Assembly (NCBI GenBank): GCA_964641175.1
Contig: CAZXLJ010000001.1
Location: 10,649 to 74,648, forward strand
Direction of reading: 5' to 3'
Length of the DNA: 64,000 nt
Source: CAYNST01 sp964641175
GTDB lineage: Bacteria > Pseudomonadota > Gammaproteobacteria > Pseudomonadales > Cellvibrionaceae
Under the pieces are notes generated by a model. That model saw only the letters and a list, made by a program, of their open reading frames with translations. It made no database searches and had not been told where the DNA came from. The translations under genes and the position numbers were made by a program. Shown here piece after piece: positions 27,701 through 35,940 of this stretch; positions within the stretch are counted from its first letter, which is position 1, and each line of letters begins with the position of its first letter.

Positions 27701-27718
27701 GTTCCGTCCGCTGCATGA
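24701..27718 (+). CDS. tssH: T6SS AAA+ unfoldase TssH (ClpV) with a long insertion in the second ATPase domain
   Basis: ClpV/TssH-type Clp ATPase, 1005 residues. An N-terminal domain starts TINLKALVDKLN. First AAA+ module: Walker A GEAGVGKTAV (G225), Walker B IIMFIDEAHTIIG. Second: Walker A GPSGVGKSETA (near 633), Walker B VVLLDEIEKAH, then NTVIIMTSNAGEE. ClpV disassembles contracted TssBC sheaths for reuse. Between about residues 755 and 855, before LLENFRPQLLRYFKPAFLGR, there is a roughly 90-residue hydrophilic insertion, absent from typical ClpV, with tandem AKGxD units. The catalytic motifs are intact, so the protein should be active. It starts 18 bp after tssG and ends the plus arm. Confidence 0.95.
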   Translation: MITINLKALVDKLNAPARTALEMAASSCASRGHADIEIVHWLAHLLDMDDAELNAALALYGVDTGQLRNHLARTIDQLPAGQRRAPALSPELVAWAKSAWLFASLDCGRPVATPGHLLAALLADPKLRHACSFAPLMAISPESFCEIFRHNAGTSEDAFSPTTAPSAAILPRDTSRTPALDRFTVDLTALARQGGIDPVIGRDVEIRQLLDILSRRRQNNPILTGEAGVGKTAVVEGLALRIAADDVPPALRAAAIRTLDLGLLQAGASVKGEFENRLKSVIAEIKTSPYPIIMFIDEAHTIIGAGGNEGQSDAANLLKPALARGELRTIAATTWSEYKKYFERDAALTRRFQLLQIPEPSEPEAIAMLRAIAPTLQRHHRIRILDEAIVAAVQWSHRYIPARQLPDKCVSLLDTACARVALSQESSPPQLDDTRRNILLCELRIAALSREASLGGNHETLTLQRAHHSDLQRISSGQTGQWQIEKDLVREVLNIQEQIDSSHNDHEQINRPTFEQSIFLPEPADSSAASNEALQKRLLDKLAELRRAQGEIPMVHVHVNSQVVAEVVADWTGIPVGKMLADDVKTLLELETRLTDRIVGQSQAVASIARTLRSARLRLSHPGRPAGVFLLVGPSGVGKSETASALAECLYGGTHNLTTINMAEFKEPHKISMLLGSPPGYVGYGEGGVLTEAVRRRPYSVVLLDEIEKAHPGVQDIFYNLFDNGSIKDGEGRDIDFRNTVIIMTSNAGEEHLRAICRADEENHPALESRDMESEVQTNPGLGESASDNHSGDYLVKGDDIAKGGDAKGDDAKGADAEVCDAPEGVAKNQYRNVNGTSARMNGTDSIDSGTRDNTLSAEVLLENFRPQLLRYFKPAFLGRVTVIPYFPLKDEQLLRIAEMNLEKIRQRVRHQYDADLIYSDEVLLQLVARCADTDTGARGIESVITGKLLPAVADACLGSLGDAAADTTLRGLDCMSIDVSASGEITCSLTGFARRPDAVVPSAA
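27104..27163 (+). repeat. 15-bp tandem repeat in tssH, coding for AKGxD units
   Basis: Four adjacent 15-bp units of the type GCAAAAGGTGACGAT: 27104-27118, 27119-27133, 27134-27148 and a diverged 27149-27163. They encode AKGGD, AKGDD, AKGAD and AEVCD. A further related stretch (KGDDI) lies just upstream, offset by one codon. Confidence 0.85.
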
Positions 27719-27941
27719 GCCTGGACAATGTCGGCCCGGCAGGACGCCAGACGGCGCTGCTGGCCGGGATGCGCAACGGTGGCAGAACGGCCAGGTCCAC
27801 TGCGGTCAAGACCGATGGACGCCGAGTCCCGGACCATTCTGAAAGAGGCATCCGCTCAGAGCTGCAGGACAAATGTCGGGCTGAAAAAAAGGCGCTACGA
27901 ACCCTTGCAATCTCGCGTTAATCAAGCCGCGAATGGCGTTG

Positions 27942-28313
27942 TCAATATTTTACACCGCCTTTATCCGTAGCGGCTGGCGTGGATCTTCCCCCACCTGGTG
28001 AATCAGTTCCGGCTGTGGGGTTTGCCGTTTCCGCCGTTACTTCTGGGGAGGAGTTGTAGTCCGGTTTTACCGGATCAAACAGGTCGCCGTACAGGTCGTG
28101 CAATCGCAGTTTTTTCTCCGGCAGTGAGGCTTTGGTTTTGTCGCGCCACGGTACGACGTAAAGGTATTTTGGCAACTCGGCGTTGCCCTTGATGGTCGTT
28201 TTATCCAGATCGATCCTCTCACTGGCCGGCGATGCTACCGCAAATGTCCCAGTGCACAGCAGAATCGCTGCGCCAGACCGAAGTGATTTCAACGCACCGT
28301 ACATTGCCTTCAT
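27942..28313 (-). CDS. small secreted hypothetical protein, last gene of the TPR operon
   Basis: A 123-residue protein with an N-terminal signal-like segment (LRSGAAILLCTGTFAVASPA), then a short region with LPKYLYVVPWRDKT and LRLHDLYGDLFDPVKPDY, and a low-complexity Gly/Thr/Pro tail. I do not recognise a family. Its ATG overlaps the stop of the TPR lipoprotein gene (ATGA), so it is translationally coupled and probably a periplasmic or envelope partner of the TPR proteins. An alternative start lies three codons later. Confidence 0.7.
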   Translation of the reverse strand: MKAMYGALKSLRSGAAILLCTGTFAVASPASERIDLDKTTIKGNAELPKYLYVVPWRDKTKASLPEKKLRLHDLYGDLFDPVKPDYNSSPEVTAETANPTAGTDSPGGGRSTPAATDKGGVKY

Positions 28314-29023
28314 TGCGACGCTTCCTGACCGACTGACAATTGAAGTTCTTCAAGCCATTGCGCCGTTGCCTCGTCGTCTTTGGCGTGCCTTAGATACTGC
28401 TGGTAAAAATGTATCGCCTCGGGAAGGTCCTGAAGATAAATATCCTTGAGCAAGGCCAGGTTGTACAGCGCATTGACATAATCAGGGTCGATCTGCAGCG
28501 CCTGTTCAAAGCGGTGTTCCGCAGTGTCGAACTTGCCTGCTTGCAGCGCCAGCAGTCCTGCCAGGTTGCACGCCGGCGCTGTGACCGGCCACTCCTCCAG
28601 AATCCGGTCAATTGTCTGCTCGGCCCTCTTGCGATCATTCTGATGATAGAAGGCAAGCGCCAGATTCAGCCAGACCTCGGTGATATGCGGATTCGACTGC
28701 GCCAGTTGCTCCAGGCTTTGAGCCGCTGCCTGACTCTTGCCTTGATCGAGATCGGACAATGCCTGCCGGTATATTTGCTGCGCCGGGGCATCAAGACCGC
28801 CGGGGCCAGCCGATATTTCGCCTCGCGACGGTGGTTGCGAGGCGCATCCTGACAGGGCGGCGACTATTCCCAGGCTCATGGCGACTGCCGACATCGCCTG
28901 AAGAATCAGAGCCTTAAGATTGTAAGCCCCGAGATTGTAGGCCCCGAGATTGTGAGCCCCGAGATTGTGAGCCCCGAGATTGTGAGCCCCGAGAATGTGA
29001 GCCCTGATAAGTCGCTTCGTCAT
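28310..29023 (-). CDS. TPR lipoprotein with pentapeptide repeats before the lipobox
   Basis: Predicted 237-residue lipoprotein. The lipobox is LSGC, after a hydrophobic stretch AMSAVAMSLGIVAAL. Four or more TPR-like helical repeats follow, for example VWLNLALAFYHQNDRKRAEQ, PACNLAGLLALQAGKFDTAE and VNALYNLALLKDIYLQDLPE. TPR lipoproteins of this type (GltE/AglT-like) accompany TolQR/AgmX motors in the Agl/Glt family; assignment here is inference. With the start at 29023 (ATGA overlap with the upstream gene), a tandem array reading AHNLG precedes the hydrophobic segment, making an unusually long leader. Translation from the internal MSAVAM codon would exclude the repeats. Confidence 0.85.
   Translation of the reverse strand: MTKRLIRAHILGAHNLGAHNLGAHNLGAYNLGAYNLKALILQAMSAVAMSLGIVAALSGCASQPPSRGEISAGPGGLDAPAQQIYRQALSDLDQGKSQAAAQSLEQLAQSNPHITEVWLNLALAFYHQNDRKRAEQTIDRILEEWPVTAPACNLAGLLALQAGKFDTAEHRFEQALQIDPDYVNALYNLALLKDIYLQDLPEAIHFYQQYLRHAKDDEATAQWLEELQLSVGQEASQ
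28911..29000 (-). repeat. six 15-bp tandem repeats in the leader of the TPR lipoprotein
   Basis: Six contiguous 15-bp units (on the plus strand GCCCCGAGATTGTGA and variants) at 28911-28925, 28926-28940, 28941-28955, 28956-28970, 28971-28985 and 28986-29000. The three units from 28941 to 28985 are identical. They encode AHNLG/AYNLG in the minus-strand gene. The pattern is one residue off the A(D/N)LXX pentapeptide-repeat consensus, so I do not assign it to that family. Confidence 0.9.
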
Positions 29024-32000
29024 AATTGTTCGATGCTGGTTTCGATCTTGCCGTGGCGGGCGTAACGCGCCGGATACAGCGTGGACAACTGCTCCAGCGA
29101 CTGTTTGACCCATTCGTCGAAATGACCTTCGCGAATTCGCGTGACATTGATTTCGTAAAATTCTATTGCCTTGTCTTCAAAAGGGTAGGCCTGGTCTTCC
29201 AGTAGAAACCGGTACTGCTCCAGCGCGTCAGCGGACAGCTCTGCAGGAGGTTCCGATTCCAGCAGACTCACGGCAAAGCGGCGGTACATATCGCCTATCT
29301 CGAAGGTCGCGCGGGTGATAAACCGGGTATGACCGTATTGTGATGCGAGACCGAAGAGTTTCGCGGTTTCCTGCATGGCTGCCTTTTTTCGATGCAATGA
29401 GTCGGACAGCGGCTGGATCAGGCGTACCTGGTCAAAATCCTTTAACCTTGCCTGGGCTAGTTCAAAAGCGGCTTCGGCAGCGACGAACTGGGTCCGCGGG
29501 GTTCGCGCCGACGCCGCTGCCTGGGCATCGGCTGCCAGGATTTTTCGCAGCCAGACAGTCTTCTGACTTTCGTTGCGGATTTCCCCAAAAATCCGCGTTA
29601 CCTTTGCCATGGCTTCCATACTGAATTCGAAGGGCCGAGGATACCTCTCGATATAATTTTGCCAGGCGCGCAAGGCGGCGGTGGAATCGCTGTTTTTACT
29701 ATCACTGTTTTTGATATCACGATTGTCGTTGCCGCTTTCGGCGGTATCGGGTTTGCTGTAATAGAGCTCGGCAGCGCGCCACAACGCCGCTCTCTTCTCT
29801 TCCGGATCGTCTGCCAATTTGGCGAGCTGTTCAAAATTTCTTGCGGCATCGATGGGTCGATCAGCTGCCAGATAAGCTTCTGACAGCATTTTATTCACAT
29901 CCCCGATTAATTCGTGCCGCGGATATTCCTGCTGAAACGCTTCCAGATAAGTAATTGCCTGAGACCACTGATGCTCTTGCATCAACAGCGCGACAGCGTC
30001 GTATACGGCACGGGGTGCCAGTGACGATTCGGGCATCTGCCGGTAAACCTTGAGAAACTGCTGGTACGCTTTGGCCGAACGCTCTTGTGACCGGGCAATC
30101 TCGCCCTGCTTGTAAACACTTAGCGCCCACCGGTGTTTCGCCCTGGCCTGGTGGTCTGGGTGCAGCTTGCTGTCGGGCTGCAGATGGCTGTCATGACCGG
30201 TTTTGCTGTCTTTTTGCAACTGCGGGTCGGCTAGAAGATCCTGATAGACGACCTCGGCTTCCTCGTAGCGCGCCAGATCGAACAACGCCTGACCTTTCAG
30301 GAAATTCACTTCATGGCGCGTGGCGGGTGCTGATTCGTCTGGCAACAGTGACGCCAGTAGGATCAGATCGTCCAATTGCCGATGAGTGGAAGCCAGCTGC
30401 ACGGCGTGCCGAATGACATCGCTGGTTATCGGGTCGGCGGGATACAGCTCGGCAAACCTTTGGGCAAACGCCAGATGTTGCAGCAGCCATTTGTCAACGC
30501 CGTCCGCTTTGTCGGCTTGATGCAGCTGGTCGGTCAGTTGCAGGCAGGCGTAGGCACTGTCTTTGTTAAGCACCAGCTCACCGTCGAACGCGGAGCGCTC
30601 ATGGTAATGCAATGCCTGTCCAAGCTGCCCTTTCTGCCGGTGCAATTCCGCCAGCAGCGGGTAGATTTTTTCCTGCCGGGCATGTGCACTGAAGCTCTGC
30701 AAAAAACGCTCGTACCAGCGCTCCGCCTGGACGAAATCCTGGTCTTCGGCGCCTTTTTCATATTGTGCGTGAAAATGTCCGCCCAGCTGCAAGGTGTAAT
30801 TGCGCATGGTTTCCAGTAAAGCTGTTTTTACCTGCGGATCTATCTGAACCTGTGTCCAGTAATCAGCTTCCGGCCGAAATTCGAGATATACACCATCAAA
30901 TGCGTCCCGAAACTGGTTAAAGAACCCCGCGTCTTTCCATATCTCCACCGTCCTCAGGGCAACTTGGACGGCATGAGCGCTCGCCGCGTTGCGCTGCTGG
31001 TATTCCCGCAATACATCGACCGCATCCGAGGTGCGCTGCTGCTCGGCCAGCAGGTTGCTGACGGTGGTGTATACCGGGTATTCAAGCTGACGACCTGCGC
31101 GCTGGCTGCCCGGTGCAGCAGCATAAAAATCCCGCAGTGCTGCAGCGCCGCCCAACTGGATGAACGTCAGACCAATCGCTCGCAGATGCTCGTCATAAAG
31201 CGCCTGTTGCGATGGCGTTTGTTCTTCCATCGGCGGCGAAACGCTCGCCGCAGCCATGTAGTCTTCGAGAGCCATCAGGTAATTTTGCTGCTTGAAGCGC
31301 GACCAGCCCCGTTTGAACAGCGCCTTCTCCGCAAATGTCGTCCTGTCCCGGCTGTCCAGCACCTCGGTATAAGCCGCTTCGGCAGCGGCATAGTCGGTGC
31401 GGGCGAATGCATTTTCAGCAATGCGAAACTGCGCTTCGGCAAAATGGACGGAACGGGGATAATGGTGGGCCAGGTTTTTCAGGACATCCACTGCCGTGTC
31501 GCCTTGCCCCAGCTGGTCGTGGGCTTTTGCCAGCTGGTAGAGGCTTTCGTCATTGCCGCGGGCATCCGGAAACTTCGCCAGAGCGTTCTCAAGCATGGCG
31601 ATAATGTCGCGCACCCGCTCTTCGAATTCCCTTTGGCTTGACGCGTTTTGCACACTGTCCGCCGAATTCGCCGATAGCTCCAGTTCGGCTAACCGCCGCA
31701 CCGCTTGCGCATGCTGCACGTCGTCCGGACTGGTGTTTTCAATAAATTCATACCAGGCCTGCTTGACCGCGTGACGCGGATGCTTTGCAGGTGCATCAGT
31801 AGGCGGCGTGGATTTTACCGTGGGGAGGTTACGCGCTTCAGCAGCATCCGGAGCCGACACGGTGAGGGGCACGTCTATGTCGCCCAAAGTTTGCGGCTGT
31901 TCCGGCGCTGCCGCGGCGCAGCCGGCGAGCAGGCCCGCCAGCACAAGCATTCCCCATCGCCCTGGCCATTGACCAACTGAGGGCCTGCAAAATTCTGGGG

Positions 32001-32040
32001 CGTCGTCGCGTTCCTCTGACACCGGCTTATTCCTGATCAT
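29020..32040 (-). CDS. large TPR lipoprotein (GltD/AgmU-like size and layout)
   Basis: Predicted 1006-residue protein. The signal-like segment GMLVLAGLLAGCAAA near residue 35 contains a lipobox (LAGC). The rest is an array of TPR-like helical pairs, e.g. SLYQLAKAHDQLGQGDTAV, AEAQFRIAENAFARTDYAAA and RAVYDAVALLMQEHQWSQAI. Very large envelope TPR proteins occur in Agl/Glt-type motor clusters, which is the basis of the suggestion. The start at 32040 overlaps the previous gene by 14 bp. Short repetitive stretches occur near 29687-29731 and, less regularly, near 30160-30225. Confidence 0.85.
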   Translation of the reverse strand: MIRNKPVSEERDDAPEFCRPSVGQWPGRWGMLVLAGLLAGCAAAAPEQPQTLGDIDVPLTVSAPDAAEARNLPTVKSTPPTDAPAKHPRHAVKQAWYEFIENTSPDDVQHAQAVRRLAELELSANSADSVQNASSQREFEERVRDIIAMLENALAKFPDARGNDESLYQLAKAHDQLGQGDTAVDVLKNLAHHYPRSVHFAEAQFRIAENAFARTDYAAAEAAYTEVLDSRDRTTFAEKALFKRGWSRFKQQNYLMALEDYMAAASVSPPMEEQTPSQQALYDEHLRAIGLTFIQLGGAAALRDFYAAAPGSQRAGRQLEYPVYTTVSNLLAEQQRTSDAVDVLREYQQRNAASAHAVQVALRTVEIWKDAGFFNQFRDAFDGVYLEFRPEADYWTQVQIDPQVKTALLETMRNYTLQLGGHFHAQYEKGAEDQDFVQAERWYERFLQSFSAHARQEKIYPLLAELHRQKGQLGQALHYHERSAFDGELVLNKDSAYACLQLTDQLHQADKADGVDKWLLQHLAFAQRFAELYPADPITSDVIRHAVQLASTHRQLDDLILLASLLPDESAPATRHEVNFLKGQALFDLARYEEAEVVYQDLLADPQLQKDSKTGHDSHLQPDSKLHPDHQARAKHRWALSVYKQGEIARSQERSAKAYQQFLKVYRQMPESSLAPRAVYDAVALLMQEHQWSQAITYLEAFQQEYPRHELIGDVNKMLSEAYLAADRPIDAARNFEQLAKLADDPEEKRAALWRAAELYYSKPDTAESGNDNRDIKNSDSKNSDSTAALRAWQNYIERYPRPFEFSMEAMAKVTRIFGEIRNESQKTVWLRKILAADAQAAASARTPRTQFVAAEAAFELAQARLKDFDQVRLIQPLSDSLHRKKAAMQETAKLFGLASQYGHTRFITRATFEIGDMYRRFAVSLLESEPPAELSADALEQYRFLLEDQAYPFEDKAIEFYEINVTRIREGHFDEWVKQSLEQLSTLYPARYARHGKIETSIEQL
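29687..29731 (-). repeat. short degenerate 15-bp repeat in the large TPR gene
   Basis: Three adjacent 15-bp units: 29687-29701, 29702-29716 (differing from the first at 3 positions) and a diverged 29717-29731. In the gene they encode DIKNSDSKNSDS, i.e. repeated SDSKN. It is weaker than the other arrays in the window but has the same unit length. Confidence 0.55.
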
Positions 32041-33421
32041 AGAGCCTCGCCAATCCAAACTGCGCTTGGCTCTGGTAACCCTTCAGTGTTCCAATCTTTT
32101 CCTCCAGAGCGTCGCGCAGCGTTTGTTGGATCCACTGTTCGTAGTGCGTCGCAAGCTCTTCTGGAGAAATCTTCAAGTTCCGGGCTTTTGCCAGCGTCTG
32201 CAAAGACTGGAGCAGACGGTAATTCTCCGCTATGAACGCGGGAACCGGTTGTTCAGTTGTCGCCGTCTCACTGGCAGGTCGTTGGAACCGCGAAAGTTTT
32301 TCCAGTACGGGCGTCGCGTCGCGGTCAATGGTCTCGATGGATTCGCTAACTTCTGCAAGACGCTGCTGGTACCATGACTTCGCCTTTTCATAAGCCTCAA
32401 GGGCTTGGGCCTTCTGGCCTAGTTCTTCATAGGCATGGGGCAAGAGTAACCAGGCTTCATCAACACTTTCATTCAGCGCGCCGGTCCCTGCAAGCCGTAG
32501 AAATGCATTGAGCGCGCCCTGATAATCCGTCTGGTGCGCTGCGGCCAGTCCCAGCCCCAGCAGCGCCCGTTGCGCGTAGATCGAATCAAGATTGACCTTG
32601 CGAAAAGTTTCGCGGGCATCGCGATAAAATTCGAAGTGCAGTTGCGAATATCCCAGAACTACAAGCAGGCGGTTTTTGAACTCGACATCGCCAGTGTTAG
32701 GAGTGGCGGCAATTGCCTTGCGGATTTCCAGATGTGCCTCGCTCCACCAACCCTGGCGCAGATAGGCAATGCCTTCATTGAGTCGGGCGTGGGCGTACCA
32801 TGAAGACGCCGGCGATATCTTCTGATAAAAGCTCGTGGCCTCGCGGTGCTGTTTTGCCTGTTGCAACGCATAGCCATGCAAAAACACAGCGTATTCTGCA
32901 TCCTGTTGGGACAGAAGTTTATTGTCGACTTTTGCCAGGGTCCCTTGCACCGCCGCCCACTGTCCCCGGCTTTCATAGTAACGGGCCAACAGAAACCAGG
33001 ATCGCGCCAGCGCCCGGGGATCATCCTGCTTTTTCAGGAATTCCGTGAATTCACGCACGCTGGCCGTGTCATTGGCCCGATAAAGCCAACCGATGGCGGA
33101 CCAGAACAGATCACTGTCGAAACTGTTTAGCAGGGCCTGCTTGTGGGTTCGGATCAAAACAGCCGCCTCGGGCGCGGAAAGCCCACCGGCCAGACGTGCT
33201 TCGAGCTGGTCTAACGGATAGATCGTTTGGGCAGCCTGGTTGCTGACCGCCGAGTAAAAAGCATGGCTGAGAGTTTGAAAATCTTCGTCAAGTTCAACGG
33301 CCGTGACCGCCTGGGCCAATTCCGCACCTACCGCCAACAGCGATATTAGTCCCGCCCCTATCACGTTTCTGCACCGTCCTGGTGTTCCTCCTCCCGATCT
33401 GGATGATTGACTCCAAAACAT
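32027..33421 (-). CDS. exported TPR protein, first gene of the TPR operon
   Basis: Predicted 464-residue periplasmic protein. The start at 33421 (MFWSQSSRSG) places a signal peptide at about residues 16-38 (NVIGAGLISLLAVGAELAQA). The mature protein is helical with TPR-like repeats, e.g. ARSWFLLARYYESRGQWAAV, RLNEGIAYLRQGWWSEAHLE and RALLGLGLAAAHQTDYQGAL. No catalytic motif is seen. It is the promoter-proximal gene of a four-gene operon with overlaps of 14, 4 and 4 bp at successive junctions. Confidence 0.83.
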   Translation of the reverse strand: MFWSQSSRSGGGTPGRCRNVIGAGLISLLAVGAELAQAVTAVELDEDFQTLSHAFYSAVSNQAAQTIYPLDQLEARLAGGLSAPEAAVLIRTHKQALLNSFDSDLFWSAIGWLYRANDTASVREFTEFLKKQDDPRALARSWFLLARYYESRGQWAAVQGTLAKVDNKLLSQQDAEYAVFLHGYALQQAKQHREATSFYQKISPASSWYAHARLNEGIAYLRQGWWSEAHLEIRKAIAATPNTGDVEFKNRLLVVLGYSQLHFEFYRDARETFRKVNLDSIYAQRALLGLGLAAAHQTDYQGALNAFLRLAGTGALNESVDEAWLLLPHAYEELGQKAQALEAYEKAKSWYQQRLAEVSESIETIDRDATPVLEKLSRFQRPASETATTEQPVPAFIAENYRLLQSLQTLAKARNLKISPEELATHYEQWIQQTLRDALEEKIGTLKGYQSQAQFGLARLYDQE

Positions 33422-33746
33422 AGAATCCGGCCTGATTACAATCTGAAGCTGACGGCGTTCCCTTAGAGGGCTGCTACGGGTTCCTTGCGGATTTTCCTGA
33501 GCTGGCTTATGCAGCAATAAACGAATACTGCACCACCATACGATGACAAGACGACTATCCCATCGCGTCACATTGCTCCAGCGCCAAGACTCCGGGCCGC
33601 CGCAGAAAAGGGCGTATTAAACCCTATTTTGCGATCGATTGCTGTGGCGATTCGGAGAACTTCTGAGCAATTCAGGACGATGATTGGCGGCATTACATGA
33701 AGAGGTCATGGTGGCGCATGCTGGTGGGCATTTCGAGGGCCATCTG
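33422..33746. other. intergenic region between vgrG and the TPR operon
   Basis: 325 bp without a supported gene. It should hold the promoter of the TPR operon unless that is read through from vgrG. I saw no clear promoter, terminator hairpin or small effector gene here, although effector genes often follow vgrG. Confidence 0.5.
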
Positions 33747-35678
33747 TCAGCCCACAGATACGGCCGCTCCACTGATGGTGACGGCCAGTTCGCCGTTCAC
33801 GGTGACGTTTGTTCCTGTAATGGCAATATCGCCTGATTCCGAGAGCACAATGCGGGCCGACCCGGCCTGTAACACGATCTGCCCAGCCGCTTCGAAAATG
33901 ATCTGCTGAGCGAGCAACCTGTAAGCGTTACCGATCTTTGCGTCTGCGGACCCCTCGACCGTCTGCACGAGGTCCCGTCTAACCGCTACGCCCAGCCCTT
34001 CAACCGTCCACTGAACCTGTCCTTCTACCTTGCGGGTCTCATCGCCTTTCACCAGCTGCTGGTTGTTGCCGTTGATTGTGCGCTGCGCGTCGCCTTCCAC
34101 CGATGTCGTGACATTTCCCCGGGTGGTCATTTTACAATTACCTTGAGTGGCCCAATGCTGGTCATGCCCTATCTGTACGAGCAGATCGCGCTCCGCATGC
34201 AAATAGATTTCTTCGCTCCCCTTCTTGTCTTCAAAGCGCAGTTCGTTGAAATTTGCGGGACCTCCCCCCGGGGTTGACCGGGTCCGGATACCGCTTTGTG
34301 TCCGGGAGCGATAGACAGGCCGATTGCGGGCGTTAGCCAGAGAGCCGGTCACCAGCGGCCGGTCCGGATCGCCATCGAGAAAGCTGACCACGACCTCCTG
34401 TCCAATTCGGGGAATGAAATAGCTGCCCCAGCGATTGCCGGCCCAGCCCTGCATGACCCGCATGAAACACGAGCTGTGCTCATTCTTGTGGCCCAGGCGG
34501 TCCCATGGAAACTGTACCTTGACGCGGCCGTAATCATCCGTATAAATCTCCTCGCCGGGCGGGCCGACCACGAGGGCCGACTGCGGCCCATGCATTACCG
34601 GCCTACGATGCACGGCAGCCGGCCTGACCGGCACGGATTGTGGTGTACAGGTGAATCGATTGCTGTAGGTGCAGCTCCCTCCTTCCCCGCTGTAGTGACT
34701 CGCCTCGGTTGCGACATGCTCCACGCTTTTCAATACATAGGTTCCCGCTTCCGAAGCGGTGTCGTGCACCACAAGTCGAAACCGGCCGCCGGCGACAAAG
34801 GCGCTGCAGTTGCTGTTTCCGTTAATGACATTCAGTCCGGTTTCCGCCGCTTCCATCCGGATTCTCGTCAGCTCCCGGGTCATGTCGAAGCGATAAAAGG
34901 ATGAATGTGCGTAATGCTCCCGAGGTGCCCCGCGAGGACAGCTTTCCCGCGCACGCTCGCTGGTGAGCAGATTCCGGGTTGGCTCTTCAAAGTTGTAATC
35001 GCACAGCGTCCAGCGATCATTGCCGATATTGGTGTTTCTCACCCAGTTGGTTATCTGCGGACCCGTGTGAGTGCCCGGACAATATTCAAGCTCTGGCGCC
35101 GCAATATCTTCAAAATGTTCCGGCCGGTCCACCAGCATCAAATGATGTTTCTTATCGGCGTGCTTGAAAAAGTAGGAAATACCCTCTTCTTCCAGTAGCC
35201 TGCTTACAAAATCCAGATCTGATTCGTTATATTGCACGCAATATTCTCGATTCTTTCCGCCTGCGGCGCGAAAAGTGAAATCCCGAAACCCTGCAGCTTC
35301 GAATATTTCGCTTACAATTCTTTTCGCGGTCTTCTTCTGAAATACCCGGCAATTGTGGCTGTGTGAGAGAAACCATAGCCAGGGTACCAACGTCAGCTGG
35401 TACTGACGCAAGTGGTGGGATTCCATTTCGCCAAATGTAAATGCGCCGACATAGCCGCTAAAATGCCTCGGCTCATCAGAGTGGAGCGTCAGCGTTACCG
35501 GTCTACCAAGAATTTCCGCTGCAGCCAGGTCAAGATGCTGTGACAGCACTTCTATCTTGAAATCGTACAGGCCAGAGATTTCTTCGATGCCGTAGAAGCG
35601 GGTCACCAGAAATGCATCCTCGCCGAACCCAAGATCCGAAATGGTGATAAAGCGATTCATCTGTGTGAAGAATTGCAT
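33747..35678 (-). CDS. vgrG: T6SS spike protein VgrG
   Basis: VgrG (VI_VgrG/Rhs-Vgr) family, 643 residues. N-terminal gp27-like region: LVTRFYGIEEISGLYDFKIE, RPVTLTLHSDEPRHFSGYVG, CVQYNESDLDFVSRLLEEEG. The gp5-like OB fold has EIYTDDYGRVKVQFPWDRLG and SSCFMRVMQGWAGNRWGSYF. The beta-helix/DUF2345-like needle ends TGTNVTVNGELAVTISGAAV. No extra catalytic C-terminal domain follows, so it is a structural spike needing a separate cargo or PAAR tip. The start at 35678 has GGAAG upstream. hcp lies 262 bp upstream on the same strand. Confidence 0.96.
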   Translation of the reverse strand: MQFFTQMNRFITISDLGFGEDAFLVTRFYGIEEISGLYDFKIEVLSQHLDLAAAEILGRPVTLTLHSDEPRHFSGYVGAFTFGEMESHHLRQYQLTLVPWLWFLSHSHNCRVFQKKTAKRIVSEIFEAAGFRDFTFRAAGGKNREYCVQYNESDLDFVSRLLEEEGISYFFKHADKKHHLMLVDRPEHFEDIAAPELEYCPGTHTGPQITNWVRNTNIGNDRWTLCDYNFEEPTRNLLTSERARESCPRGAPREHYAHSSFYRFDMTRELTRIRMEAAETGLNVINGNSNCSAFVAGGRFRLVVHDTASEAGTYVLKSVEHVATEASHYSGEGGSCTYSNRFTCTPQSVPVRPAAVHRRPVMHGPQSALVVGPPGEEIYTDDYGRVKVQFPWDRLGHKNEHSSCFMRVMQGWAGNRWGSYFIPRIGQEVVVSFLDGDPDRPLVTGSLANARNRPVYRSRTQSGIRTRSTPGGGPANFNELRFEDKKGSEEIYLHAERDLLVQIGHDQHWATQGNCKMTTRGNVTTSVEGDAQRTINGNNQQLVKGDETRKVEGQVQWTVEGLGVAVRRDLVQTVEGSADAKIGNAYRLLAQQIIFEAAGQIVLQAGSARIVLSESGDIAITGTNVTVNGELAVTISGAAVSVG

Positions 35679-35940
35679 CAGTCTTCCATGATTTTTTTTG
35701 AAAAGAAAGACGGGCGCCGGATCCCCCGGCCGCCGACTTGAACTCCTGTTATTCTGCCGGTTTGCAGCAAACAAACCTTCTACCATTGTTGGGACGGAAC
35801 GGCACTACTATCGACAGAACGACTGACCGTGATTTTTGTGCGGAAGGCTTTCGTGCATTATCGATCCCAAATAATATCCAACGGGATCCGGGCGATGCGG
35901 CAGTCGGGCCTCCACACTTTGGGGAAGTGTCTCGATATTG

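Noticed and set aside
27718..27941. Possible small plus-strand genes after tssH
   Set aside because: Reading frames here are short, low in recognisable features and overlap the convergent end region; no ribosome-binding site fits.
28911..29000. AHNLG repeats as members of the pentapeptide-repeat (A(D/N)LXX) family
   Set aside because: The spacing of Ala to Leu is off by one residue and only six copies occur, in the leader region.
28911..29000. CRISPR-like array
   Set aside because: Units are contiguous 15-mers without spacers and in frame inside a gene.
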